64,000 bases of DNA, from positions 72,493,061 to 72,557,060 of the forward strand of contig OW679203.1 of assembly GCA_940337035.1 (NCBI GenBank), in the 5' to 3' direction. This DNA is from Agriotes lineatus (lineage: Eukaryota; Arthropoda; Insecta; Coleoptera; Elateridae). The translations under genes were made by a program, and so were the position numbers. Shown piece after piece: positions 34,026 to 44,953 of this stretch; position 1 is the first letter of the stretch; the number at the start of each line of letters is the position of its first letter. Under the pieces are notes generated by a model. The model did not search any database and was not told where the DNA came from. It saw nothing but the letters and a program-made list of their open reading frames with translations.

Positions 34026-34300
34026 TTACACACTTGATTGTTTACAGTCTTTACATTTCCAATCATCCAGATCAACATCCATAAAACCTAAAATCAATTC
34101 CAAACCACATTTATGAACTTTGTAATTACAACACGTGCATGAAATTGTAGAATTTAGAACAGAATAGCAGATGCCGCATATCTTTTTCTTCTGTTTCTTC
34201 GTGCTAGCCTTAAATGTAATTGAGCCAGTCTCAGAACCATCATTATCATCATCTGTCATAATAAATTTGGTAAAAGATTCAAACTAAAACTAAAACTTAA
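34026..34300 (-). pseudogene. CR1/L2-like LINE: ORF1 N-terminus with PHD-type finger
   Basis: The minus-strand frame from ATG at 34259 reads MTDDDNDGSETGSITFKAST and KKICGICYSVLNSTISCTCC, NYKVHKCGLEL, LDDWKCKDCKQ. The CxxC..CxxC..HxxC..WxCxxC arrangement is the PHD-like finger found in ORF1 of CR1-group LINEs. The hairpin at 33876-34020 follows, so this half of ORF1 is cut from its CCHC half. Sequence to about 34480 may include the element's 5' leader. Confidence 0.65.
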
Positions 34301-34439
34301 GCCGGGCCTGTTCACAACGATCACTCGACCGCTTGACTACTGATTACAGCTGCATTTAATCAGCTGCAATTTAAAAATGTCCAGAATAAAATCTACTTGC
34401 CCGAAAAACACCACAATAACGGCTAGGAGTATCACACAC

Positions 34440-34710
34440 TCTCTATCTAATTTCACTAATTAATTGGGTGTAGAACCACTCTTTTGGAGGCAAAATACAC
34501 TGCAACAATTGTACACCTCCAGCCATATAAAGTTAATGGCACAGAATTTAAAGACCTTCACCGCATTTCTACAGGCTGGTTGTCCTTATATCCATGTATA
34601 GAAAGCGTATTAGAATCTTGGCGAATTCTACTTTCATATTGTATGCGTGACGATGAATGCCCCAAACAAATTAAAAAGCTACTATACAGTGTGGAAATAA
34701 AGTAACGGAT
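34440..34710 (+). pseudogene. hAT-type transposase fragment
   Basis: This frame has EAKYTATIVHLQPYKVNGTE, RISTGWLSLYPCIESVLESW and RILLSYCMRDDECPKQIKKL. In insect hAT-like transposases this corresponds to 'xTRWLSLYPAIERxLExWxxLKSYF', a conserved segment in the catalytic core. Flanking domains are missing. Confidence 0.5.
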
Positions 34711-35690
34711 AAATTCATTAACTTTGTTAATATTAATTTTTATGAAAAGATCTTGAAGGGGTATAGCGATTTTCATTGTAGGCCATACGCTACAACCACT
34801 TTCATGTTGTTACGTCATTTGTTTTAAAAGTTATGACGTCATCGGCTTTTTTTTTAAATTACAACCTGTATTTTTTATTACTGATTTTGGTAGCACTTCT
34901 TATGTTGTTTTTAATGATATAAAATTTTCAATATGTTACATCTGAAAAAAATCGAGAAAAATGGTCTTAAAGTTTAAATATTAAAAACCAATTAAATGAG
35001 CAAAATAAGATCATGGTACAATACCACAACAACGGGACTTTTTAGAGCCGCCGTATATAAGGTCCAAATAGCCAGAATGATCGCTAATATCCGTTAACGG
35101 ATCAGCACTAACAGAAGACTATATTATATTAAAGATGGTGAATTGTAATGAATAACTTGACTTGTAAAGGTTATTTTAAATTACAAAATTAATTATTAGG
35201 GCAAATCACCAAACAATTCTCAGGTTATTTTATATTGTGCTAACTTTGCCTGTCAGTAATTCAGGCTGATTAAAAATGAAATACATTAATTAATGTTTAA
35301 ATAAAATGGTTAATTGTCCCTCTTTATATTTTATTGAACTGCAATAACATCTAGACTAGCTCTTGGCAAAACTCAAAACTGCTTAATCTCAGGTTAGGTT
35401 CAGAATTTGACTATATTCAAAATGTATTCTCAATTTTAGACTATTTGTCCCAAAGTAGCTCATATGCGAGCTCCTAGTAGATAATAATTACAATCTTGTC
35501 AGACGAACACAGAAAATTGTTTGTGCGCACAGCGTGTATTTTATATTTAATAAATGAAATTAACAAATAACAATTTTGTTTTAGCCATGACGTAGATATG
35601 ACGCCAAATGCTTTTGTTTTACTTCCTGTAAAATAGCTTTATTCTGCCCGAAACCACAAAATTTACTGACGCCATCCAATTAATGAAGAT
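34711..35690. other. Non-coding AT-rich DNA
   Basis: No open frame with a recognisable motif and no evident repeat. It lies between two fragments that may belong to the same decayed hAT element. Confidence 0.4.
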
Positions 35691-36040
35691 TACGGTGTAG
35701 CTGGACTCTTGGAAATGCGATATGCTTCTTCTGCAGGCTTTATTCTCGGAGTTCAACAACTCTCCCGAGCTGTCAACACTCAATTACAGCTAGATCGTAC
35801 CTTGGAACTTCTCTTCGAACTTGGGCCGAAGCTGACCGCAGGTGACGCCGTTGGATTTGCGCCGTTGGAGACGCTTCCCTTGGCCACAAATGTTGTTCCT
35901 GATGCTCTTGCAGGCCCCCTCGATGTGATGGAGAGCAAACCTCTGGGTTCCGCTGCTTGAATAGACCGGAATCGATCTTCGGAAACTCCAGGTGTCCGCT
36001 GCCGTTGTTCCCTCAGAGGCGATTGGAAAAATTTGTAAAT
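35691..36040. other. GC-richer unidentified segment
   Basis: About 350 bp stand out from the AT-rich surroundings. Overlapping frames exist on both strands (83 codons plus, 97 codons minus) but neither has a motif I recognise. It could be part of an LTR or an exon remnant. There is no evidence to choose. Confidence 0.25.
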
Positions 36041-36959
36041 TTATCTCTTGGAAATGGCTACAAACGCTCGCGCAGGTACACAATCACTTGGACAGTAAAA
36101 CTGTATACTTTTTATTTGGTAAAAATACTTTTTATTTATTTAAAACGTAGATTTTATGGAGCACAATTTTAAGACAACAAGCTTCTAATTTATCTCAATT
36201 GTTCTCTTTATTGAACAAAAAAGCATCACGTTGCTATGATACCGTGATCTTCTAATGTAAAATGGAAATTAATTTTGATAACAAATACACATAAACGGAG
36301 TAAAGTTTTATTACATGATTCTTAATATTAACATTTTCTTAAATCTAAAAATTGTCTTTATTGCTTATAGCTAGCATTGTTCTTTCTCGTTACACACACG
36401 TATTTTAAAATCACTGCTCTGCTTTTGCACTTTGTTTTTATTAATGCACTGGTATTCGAATCCACAATTTTTACACGTCACTGGCGTTTCTTCTCTTCCG
36501 TTGCCTAATTCTGGGCTGCTCTTTGCAATTTCTATTTTATCCTTATCTTGCTTTCATCTACATTTCAGATAACTTGCCTTTTCACTGGTCTGTGATTTTA
36601 TTAATAACTACGTTCATTCAGTATGCACATAACAAACCTTTCGTGTCAATTAATTTTGTCTGGTCTGGCTTTAAATATGCACAAACCTATCATTTTAATT
36701 GTATTACTTTACTGAAACTTCAAATTTCAATCCTCTGAAATATGCTTTGCTTATGAGTGCCTTTATCCGTCTAATTACTGCTTTTTGCATGTCATTACCA
36801 ATGCATTTAATACTTTTATTACTGTTTAAATTGCAATTACATAAAATATATTAACTCTGTGCTTTATTGACTTGGTTAAATATTTCGCACTGCAAACAAA
36901 GCCAAATTGTGGGCTTAAACCATTTCAGAATATGAGAATATTCCAGATAATGGCATTAT
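36041..36959. other. AT-rich DNA with a possible minus-strand zinc-finger scrap near 36400-36540
   Basis: Minus-strand translation near 36400-36540 gives PVTCKNCGFEYQCINKNK, a CxxC pair in a short lysine/asparagine-rich context. It could be a BED or C2H2 remnant from a transposon. Nothing else recognised. Confidence 0.25.
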
Positions 36960-37545
36960 TGAAATTTATCTTCTTTTTAGTAGTAATTTACTAAAATTGT
37001 TTCAAGACGCCATTTTATTCTTAGAAGGTAGAGATGATACAATTATTGAATTATTTTCTATTTTTAATGGTTTGATGACGAAAATTATGGAACGTAAAGA
37101 AAAATAAAAATGTTGGTTACATTGTTTCATACTATTTTTTAAGATTTCTGGAAACAGCTCTCCGTTATTTAAAAACATGGTTTGATTTTGATAAAAACTG
37201 TTTTTTGTCTAAACTTTCAAAATTTAATTTGAAAAATAAATTTGAATTTGATCAACTTCAAACTTATTCCAGTTAATTTATAACAAAAGAGGGTTAGCTT
37301 ATTTGATGAAATTTTGAATCTAAATAAAATTCAACAACTAATTAAAGATGACGAGCAATATAATGTTCTGTTCAATTCTACGGGATAAGTGGATAAGTGG
37401 CATAACAGCAGCTCTAATAAAAGCTGAGCTTTTGGTTACTTTAAATTTTGATTTAAATTGCAAGAATTTTTTTTTTAATTATGTACAAAATGATAATACG
37501 TTGTTAAAGAAAGTACACTCATATGAGAAATATTAATTGTAGTTT
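36960..37545 (+). pseudogene. hAT-type transposase fragment (downstream part)
   Basis: Frames with stops read KLFQDAILFLEGRDDTIIEL and FSIFNGLMTKIMERKEK, then pieces such as NLKNKFEFDQLQ and SSILRDKWISG. This follows the order expected 3' of the 'WLSLYP' segment in the hAT-like family seen at 34440, so both may come from one element with material inserted or rearranged between them. Confidence 0.4.
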
Positions 37546-37844
37546 TTTATTTAAGTTACAAATTGAGCCCAATAAAATTTCAAGAACTTTTATGTTTTGT
37601 CTTAATCTCATATATGTTTGATTAATATCTCAGATGTATCAGGATTAAAACTCTGGTATTAGTAATAATGATCTGCACCGAAATGCCGCAGGTAAAATAT
37701 TGACTTATCAGAAATATTTGTACATACAAATATATTTGGTTCACACATATTCTGAATACAAGCCAAATTAGACCATAAATACACATTTACGTTCAGTGGT
37801 TTAGGGGTGATGACGTTACATACATATGCACCACCGTTTTTATA

Positions 37845-38227
37845 CCGGGTGTCCGTTCTCAAAGTCGAACATAGGCGAATAACATTGTATTAAACGTTTT
37901 TGCCGATTCCTGCTCGCCAATTCAACTTACAGGGAAGGTAATGGTATCAATGGAAAGATAAAATTATTACGCATCAAATGATACCAATAATTATATTCAA
38001 GATGCGATTTTTATTTTAAAATTTTAATTTAAAACTTGGGAATTTTAAATATATTATGCCAAGTTCGATAGCATTTGTCAAAAAATTGGTATTTAGTTGG
38101 CTTAAATCAGATATTTTCTGTCAACGTCTGTTAAAATTATCTACAGAAAAATTAATTATTTCAATGAAGAACGAGTGAATGCACAGATGTTAATTGCCTA
38201 TGTTCGACATTGAGAATGGACACCCGG
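37845..38227. mobile_element. MITE with CCGGGTGTCC termini
   Basis: 383 bp bounded by CCGGGTGTCCGTTCTCAAAG and GAGAATGGACACCCGG. The inverted ends continue inward as TCGAACATAGGC / GCCTATGTTCGA. Both sides are flanked by TATA, consistent with a TA or TATA target duplication. It has no coding capacity. The termini resemble those of the element at 32394 (CAGGGTGTCC). Confidence 0.8.
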
Positions 38228-39290
38228 TATATGCAGATACCAATATTATTTTTAAAAAATGTAAGAATCACTTACGAACAACCCTGTTGCAAGGATGCAC
38301 CACTTTCGAAAAATGTTAAATGGGTAATGGTCTTTCCAAGCCAAAAACCCTTTAAAAATTTACCAAGGCCCAGTAATGGTTCATCAACCTGGCTTACTTG
38401 ACTGGGAGAATCTTTGTCGACAATTTGGCAACTTACAAACCTCTTGGGGCCGGGCCGTTGCAAACTCAGCGTTCCGAGCATTCGAGAACGACCTAAAAGG
38501 CGGTGGCAGTGTCAGAACCTATTTCGACGGCAAATTCCATAGTTAAAAGGGGTAAACGCTGCATTTTAGCTGGTGCAACTGGATTAACCAGCTTTATGAA
38601 TACGCAATCACTTTTTTTATGGTGTTAGCCGATAAAAATTAATAAACCCAAATCGTCTCGTTCAGTAAACCCATTGAAGGACAACAAGTGTTGTGAGAGG
38701 GTGGCGGAATAAAACGCCGTGGAAAAATAAGCCGGGAAAAACAACGCGGAAAAAAAGTCGACCCATGGTATAAATATTTATCGTATTTAATACCTAAATA
38801 CCTCAAGCAATTGAATCCCTTGTTTGTGTGTATGTGCCGACCCTGAAGGATTACCCGCATTTGCTAGAAATTTGTGTGAGAATTTTCAACAAGGATCATA
38901 ATCACTTTACAGTTCCACATTAGTGTTTTAGTAACTTCAATAAACTTAAATTCGTGGCAATTTTATATTTTTTAGTAAATGGAAAGTCAAACTTGTTGCT
39001 CTGCAGTTCCATACAAATGTGTACATTTCCCCAGTTCAGCATAAAAATAATTTGTATTGTGTTGTTTGGCCCATCAGCCGTAACCACAAGGTGAAGGTTG
39101 AGACAGAATTTCCATATAATATTAATCCCGTCTAATGACCTTTCAAAAGCGGATTGGTAGAGTCCACAAGGTTAATGATTTGCCATTTCTGGAAACTTTA
39201 GAGATGAACTTTTTTCATGCGTACCTCTATAATCCCAGCAGTAATGTTATTATAGCACCTATAAAAGGAATGTTTAATTTTTGTCTGTTC
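38228..39290. other. Non-coding DNA
   Basis: No recognisable gene or repeat. Short frames near 38272-38480 on both strands lack motifs. Confidence 0.4.
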
Positions 39291-39299
39291 GCAAGGATA

Positions 39300-39980
39300 T
39301 AGGCGCATTTGGGCACACCGGCATTTTCGGCCCATTTGCGCCGCAGAAGAATGTCAACGGTAATTACGGCGGAGTGGAGTAGAGTCCCAAACTTTCTAAT
39401 CACCCTTAATCACAGTGGAGTAGAGTCCCGTTGATGGTTGAATAGAGTCCCAAAAGTATCTTAGCAGATTATGTTAGATTAAGTAATAGATAAACACTTG
39501 AGTAGTTTAAAATTTATTTTAAAATTACTTAATACGTTTCTGTTCAATAATTTTTCTTGTAGTGGTTCATGGTTATCCTTATCAATGATTTCCACCAAAA
39601 CATTAAATTTGCCCTCGGTCTTCAAATATGCTGATGCGCCGATCGAACATACCCATCGTTTAACCCCAGTTGATAATTATTTGTGGAAACGATATTTAAA
39701 CCCATCCAACACTATAAGTTATTTTCCTCTTTCACCTGTCACAAATTTTAGCGCACTCATGTTCAGGTGGTTTACAGATTTTAACTAAATGGCATAAATC
39801 ATATCTCATCATTGTGTAAAATTTTTCATTTTTTGGATACATGAGGGGGGTTGTTTTTTCGCCAATCAGGTAATAGTTGATGAACCTACTTTAGTCCAGT
39901 CATTAGCAAATCATTACCGCTTAATCATCTCTTATCGGCTTAATCCCTTAACGACTTCGCCCCGGACTCTACTCAACTAT
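39300..39980. mobile_element. MULE-like non-autonomous element with GAGTAGAGTCC end repeats
   Basis: The left side carries several copies of GGAGTAGAGTCCC (about 39371 and 39419, and a variant GAATAGAGTCCC near 39442). The right side carries the inverse GGACTCTACTC at about 39965. Near the left edge, GGCGCATTTGGGC and GCCCATTTGCGCC are inverted copies. The interior holds a FLYWCH-like reading on the minus strand. Clustered short inverted repeats plus FLYWCH suggest a Mutator-like element, which is an inference. Confidence 0.45.
39548..39785 (-). pseudogene. FLYWCH zinc-finger fragment
   Basis: The minus strand reads LIVLDGFKYRFHK, (stop) LSTGVKRWVCSIGASAYLKT, EGKFNVLVEIIDKDNHEP. This fits the FLYWCH pattern 'LxxxGYxYxxxxxxxxxxxWxCxxxxxxxCxAxxxxxxxxxxxxxNHxP'. 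The second cysteine position reads Ser, so zinc binding would be lost. FLYWCH domains in insects often sit next to MULE transposases, but no transposase is seen here. Confidence 0.55.
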
Positions 39981-39984
39981 CTAC

Positions 39985-40610
39985 GGACGGGCACCAATTG
40001 AGCACTTTCTACTCCAGGTAAAAATGTATACTGTTGCCGGACACACCAATTGAGCACCAAGGACCAAACGGAGACCGACCAATTGAGCACTTTAGATTAG
40101 CCAATTGCGCACTGTATTACTAGTTTGTTCGTTAACTAACTAACAAGTTATCAGGTGCTGAATTAATGCAAACAGTTATCTTTCTCAGCCAAATAAAAAG
40201 CAAAAAGTCATAGTAGGCCTTCTTTTATTTAAAAAATTTATTAGCAATAATTATGTTATTACATTGCAGTGTATATTCAGAAAAATCATAATTTATATTA
40301 TTTCATTTATCGCAAATAGTAGATGTGTTTCGGAGAAAAATATAATTTTGATGATGAGGTTTCCCAATACCAAACGAGTTACAAATTGGTTTTTAATTAT
40401 ATCGTTAAAATTTGAATTGTGTGCTAATAACAATTATAAATTGAAATAAAAAGATTAACATTAAAAAGTGGACACAGGTCAAAGTGCTGAATTCCCCTGT
40501 CTCAAAGGGTCGCTTTGAAAAGGTACCTGATCTGCCTGGTGCTCAGTTCGCCGGTCTACATTTATTACATCGAGAGCTTGGTGCTCAATTGGGGTGGACC
40601 CCTATCTACA
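39985..40610. mobile_element. Element with CCAATTGAGCAC end repeats
   Basis: CACCAATTGAGCAC occurs at about 40002 and 40047, CCAATTGAGCAC at about 40078 and a variant CCAATTGCGCAC at about 40101. The inverse GGTGCTCAATTGG lies at about 40580, with a variant GGTGCTCAGTTCG at about 40539. These clustered subterminal repeats in opposite orientation mark both ends of a roughly 0.6-kb non-autonomous DNA element next to the MULE-like one. The interior is AT-rich and non-coding. Confidence 0.55.
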
Positions 40611-40699
40611 TTTTTGCAACGTAATTAAAACAGCTTATAGGGACTCGTATCTGCCCGGTAATTAAGGTCTCATTTGCGTTCACGCTTGCAAATCATTAG

Positions 40700-42200
40700 T
40701 CATCAGGACTAGTGATGGGACTATTCGAATGCAAATTACTATAGTATTCCATTCTTGCAAGATCTCGAATGCATTCGATTCTTTTGAGTGTATTCGAGTG
40801 CTTCGAATCGAATACTTAATCGGTGTTTGTAAATCTCGCCGGGCGTGATCTCGATTCCGTAGTATCCGAATGCTGAATTCGGCGTGATCTCGATTCTTAT
40901 CCGAATGTTGAATTCGAATGCATCGGCGCTTGACCGCGGTTGGTATTCGGATTCGCACTCGAATCGTTTCAGTTTTAGCTAGCACAGCTCTGCGTATCAT
41001 AGGAGTTGAAAGAATGCCCGCCACGGCAAACTCTCTCCGAAAGCAACTATATGAATGCACAGAGAACTGCCCGTTGCCATTCCGAAAGTTTTGACTTTAG
41101 ATAGACATTACATATAAGTATTTTGATTTCCATAGAAGGCAGGAATGGAATCCACTCTCAATCGCCGTTTGTTTTATCCAGGTCTCACTTGAATAAATAG
41201 TTGGTGCTGAAATGTTTCTAGTTAAATATAGACTACAGAATTAAATATAAAATTAAAATATTACCACACAGACTGAAGATTGCACACTCAAACGATATCA
41301 CCACCAAAATCATAAAAGCAACTAAATCTACTAAAAATGTAAACAGATACATCGAAGGGAAAAAGAAACAAAAACTGGGTCGTCTTAATAATTTATTTTA
41401 TCTACTAGCAACATGATATTGTACATTTTCGTCATAGAAACAAAATATGAAAAGCTACTCATAACTCCCAAGGGACTTGTCAAATTATTTCTCCCTCAAA
41501 CTCATGGTAACAATGCAACTACAATTAACATCTTAGCAACCATACAATGAGGCAATCCTTGATGTTACTTACATATTCAAATTTTAAATGTCATTATGAC
41601 ATTTTGAAATTTCATACTATTTTTACGAATATTCTAGTAGATAAAATAATGTATGCACCACGGGAGATATTCATGTTCTTTATCTTCGGTTGACTTACAG
41701 ACCTCGGGCCAGAGACCCTCGGTCTGTAAAACATGTCAACCTCAGAGAAAAAACATATTCATATCTCCCTTAATGCATAAATATCTATTAAAGAAATACA
41801 TATAGACCCGTAACAACAATAAAAACAACTATTTTATAAACAGTCCTTTTCTCATATTCATTTTCGGTACTATAAATTTAACATATAAGTATTTCAAAAC
41901 AAATTTACGTTATTAATAGGGTAAGCTGAACCATTCAAAAGAATTTTTTATTTTTGCTTTGTGCACGTACAGCGTCTCGTTATCTCTAGTGTTGCGTGTC
42001 GCCCAGCCGAGGTCACACGTCACCACTCCCACAGTACGAGAGCGAGCACACTATTCGAATCTGAATTCGAGTCCGATTTTGCATTCGAATTGCTTGCATT
42101 CGATTCTCAAATTTGCTTGCATTCGATTCTCAAAACATTCGATTCTCAAAAGTATTCGAATGCGATGAATTCGATTCTGAAAAGTATTTGTTTGATTCAC
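40700..42200. mobile_element. hAT-like element with subterminal GCATTCGATTCT repeats
   Basis: The left side begins ACTAGTGATGGGACTATTCG, resembling hAT termini (CAGTGATGGG...), followed by many degenerate copies of GAATGCATTCGATTCT to about 40970. A second cluster of TTGCATTCGATTCTCAAA copies occurs at 42048-42185. Such clustered subterminal motifs are typical binding sites for hAT transposases. Between them is non-coding DNA with a hairpin at 41648. A right terminus matching the left was not found. Confidence 0.45.
41648..41780. repeat. Short palindromic (hairpin) element, centre CAGACCTCGGGCCAGAGACC
   Basis: The arms TAATGTATGCACCACGGGAG / CTCCCTTAATGCATAA, ATATTCATGTTC / AACATATTCATAT and GGTTGAC / GTCAACC enclose a GC-rich centre (ACAGACCTCGGGCC...CCTCGGTCTGT). 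It shares the general design, not the sequence, of the hairpins at 2441, 19351 and 33876. Confidence 0.55.
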
Positions 42201-43784
42201 ACAGATGCGTGCATCAAAACCTTTTTGCTTATAATTATTCATGTAATTCAAGTCATAACCGTTCTATCTCATTCAAAGGTCGTGGTAAAGTCAAATTTGC
42301 ATCTTGCCGTATTTGTTTGCCTCTGTTAATATTGGAAAGGAATTTTAAGCTTCCCTTAATGGCTTTTAAGCGGATGGATACACTTTCTAATAGGACTTAA
42401 GCCGACTTAGCGTATTTGGGGCTTATGTGTTTATGGATTTCGTTCAATACAATGCCTCATTGAGAGAGCTTAGCATTAAGATTTCTTAAAATAAGCATTT
42501 ATTCCTAAACAACGTGCGACGCTCCGATTGGCTACGCAGGATCGCATCAGCCAATAGTGTTTGAGCCTTCCCCTCCTTGTTGAATTTGCGAGTTCAGCTG
42601 ATTGTCAATTCAGCTTCAGTTAGATTCAGAATTTCGAGTAAGCAAGTTCAGCTATGTTTTGTGCTGGTTTGCGGTCGGTCTAGCTCCCTGGTAAAGACGT
42701 TTCCAGGTTGTTTTGTGTGACGGTTACGCTCAATTCGCTATTTTCGCGTGGCCAATCCAAGCGTGTCACAACAGTTGAAGCTATTGTAAAAAACCATCGG
42801 TCCATCAGTGACGTTTGTAATCGTTGTTACTCAATATACTCGTGTTTGTTAAGTCTTGTTTCACTCCAACAAATAACTGAACCCAAGTCAAGGGTTATTA
42901 AGTGGCAGTTCCCGGCAATCCCATTGAACCGGAATTCGCAGCGGATTAACTGGGGGCCCCATTCGTGGAAGCCTCTTTTCAAGTTAATCATACAAAAAAT
43001 AGTATTTGATTCTGCCAATCACTAATCAGGACACCCGAACTAGACCGACTAGTGCGGCGGTCTCCTACCTGCAAATTAGTTATTACAAAAACACTAAATT
43101 TGACATTTTTTCATTTAATTACAATATCTTATGTATTAACAAAATTATTTGCTTATAAAGTACTAGATTAGCTGATAATTTTACTGTCAAGCTGATCTTG
43201 GCCTGTGTTTCATTTTGTATAAAAAGAATGTATTGTTTATTTGGTAGAATAAAGACAATACTATTATTAATTACTCGATTCTTGTTTACTGAATCTGGCA
43301 AAAATTAAAAGCTTAAAGTCGCTATTATTTATAACAGACAATACAGCGTTCCAAGAATGTGTGGTTCTCTTTTTAATAAAAAACCTAACCAACATTTTAT
43401 TCTATAATTTTTTTTAGATTTTGACGCTACTGTTAATGGCCTTACAGTTTTTTTAATTACTTCCAAAATCTGATCAGGAATCAAGGCACTTTATTGTTGG
43501 GTCAGAACAGCATCATTATGTGATTCAGTGTGGAATGGAACACTGGATCGAAACAACTAGAAATACTCCGAATAATAGACCAATTCGCCAAAATTAGAAA
43601 GCAGGCTTAAATAACCAAACGCAACTTACCTCAGAAATCGAAATCGGGCTGATAAAGCACAGGCGTCTAAGCGCTAACAGATATCGAGACTAACTGCATA
43701 GAAAAGCGCCACCGACTAGCGAAAACAAGAAAGCGCTCTAGCCACGACTAGGCCAACAAACTCAGAACGACGGCGCGGATATCA
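42201..43784. other. Non-coding DNA with a GC-moderate stretch 42500-43060
   Basis: The stretch 42500-43060 is less AT-rich and contains CGGTCGGTCTAGCTCC at 42673 and the inverse-like ACCCGAACTAGACCGACTAG at 43034. It could be part of an LTR or DNA element, but no end structure could be verified. No coding motif. Confidence 0.3.
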
Positions 43785-44200
43785 AATAATATGAAAAATT
43801 ACTCCAACCCGAAATACGTCCCTTTTTGCTCGTAACAATCTTTCATCGATAATGAAGGATCAATGAGGACAAATAAGGATCTAAAACACTTTCTATAACT
43901 ACAAAGAGCAGTAGAAATATATTTTACGTTCCAGAACACAAGAGAAAAAAGGTCACCAATTGACTGTATTTTAACATATCGACTATTACATCCACACCAA
44001 ATATTAAACGTTGGAACAGTACACTTTGCAGACCTTGGCAGCGACCAATTGAAACAGAATCTCATAGATAATCGAAATAAAAACATTGAATTGAGATGGC
44101 AGAAAATCAATGCTGTTCTAAAAGAGCTAACGCAAGAATCTCTGGTTACGCGAATTGTAAGCAAAAGTAATACAAACACGAATAAAATGTCATAGTCATA
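43785..44200 (+). pseudogene. LINE endonuclease scrap
   Basis: Plus-strand frames read FQNTREKRSPIDCILTYRLL, HPHQILNVGTVHFADLGSDQ. In LINE endonucleases the corresponding segment is 'WxxxxxxxxSxIDYIxxxRxxxxxVxDVRxxRxAxxGSDHxLV', with the catalytic Asp and His near the end. Here Gln replaces the expected His. Only the end of the domain remains. Confidence 0.4.
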
Positions 44201-44953
44201 GAAAGAGGCGCATCTAAAATAATAACAGCGACATATAAAGAATACGTTGGTGGCAGTATAATTATAGAGTAATTTGATGTAGTCAACACATTAAGAACGT
44301 GTTTCTTCTTTTTCTTCTAGGCCTTCTCCTACCCATTTGTGGGCATAGACGTCATCTAGTCCCTTCCAATCTTCTCGGTTTGTTGCTCGTTTTCTCCATG
44401 TTAGACCTGCTGATCTGTTGATGTCGTCCGCTCATCTTTGCTGTAGTCTACCTCGCTCTCTTTTACACAACCATGGGAGCCATTGTTCTATTGTAGCATT
44501 CTATCTGTTGTCCGTCTGTCTAGTGTTGTGTCCAGCAAATCCCCATTTTAGTGTTGTTACGTATTTTCTTTCGTTTATTACTTTTGCTTTTCATCTGACC
44601 CATGTGTTCGTTTTTAGTCTCTTAGTGAGATGTGTAGTATTTGTCTTTCCATTGCTCGTTGGGTTTTCGCTATCTTGTTCATGTTCTTCTGGGTCAGGGT
44701 CCAGGTTTGAGCGCCGTAGGTAGACTGGTATAACACACTCGTTGAATACCGTTGGTCTCAGATGTTGCGGTATGTTTGTGTTTCTAAGCACATATCTTAG
44801 TTTAATTTCCTTGTGCTCCTATCCAATTTTTTGGAAATGTCTTCGAGGGCTGTTATGAAGAGCCTGGCGCACACCTCTTTTGATTGGGATCTCGTTGGTT
44901 GCCTTGGCCATTTGCATTTGTATTGTCGAGCTCTTGTTTGCGTTGCTTATTAC

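Noticed and set aside
35709..36083. Overlapping frames of 83 (plus) and 97 (minus) codons as a gene
   Set aside because: No motif, no splice structure and no reason to prefer a strand; kept only as an unidentified segment.
40680..41060. 126-codon minus-strand frame
   Set aside because: It is an artefact of the GAATGCATTCGATTCT repeats (Arg/Ile-rich periodic translation).
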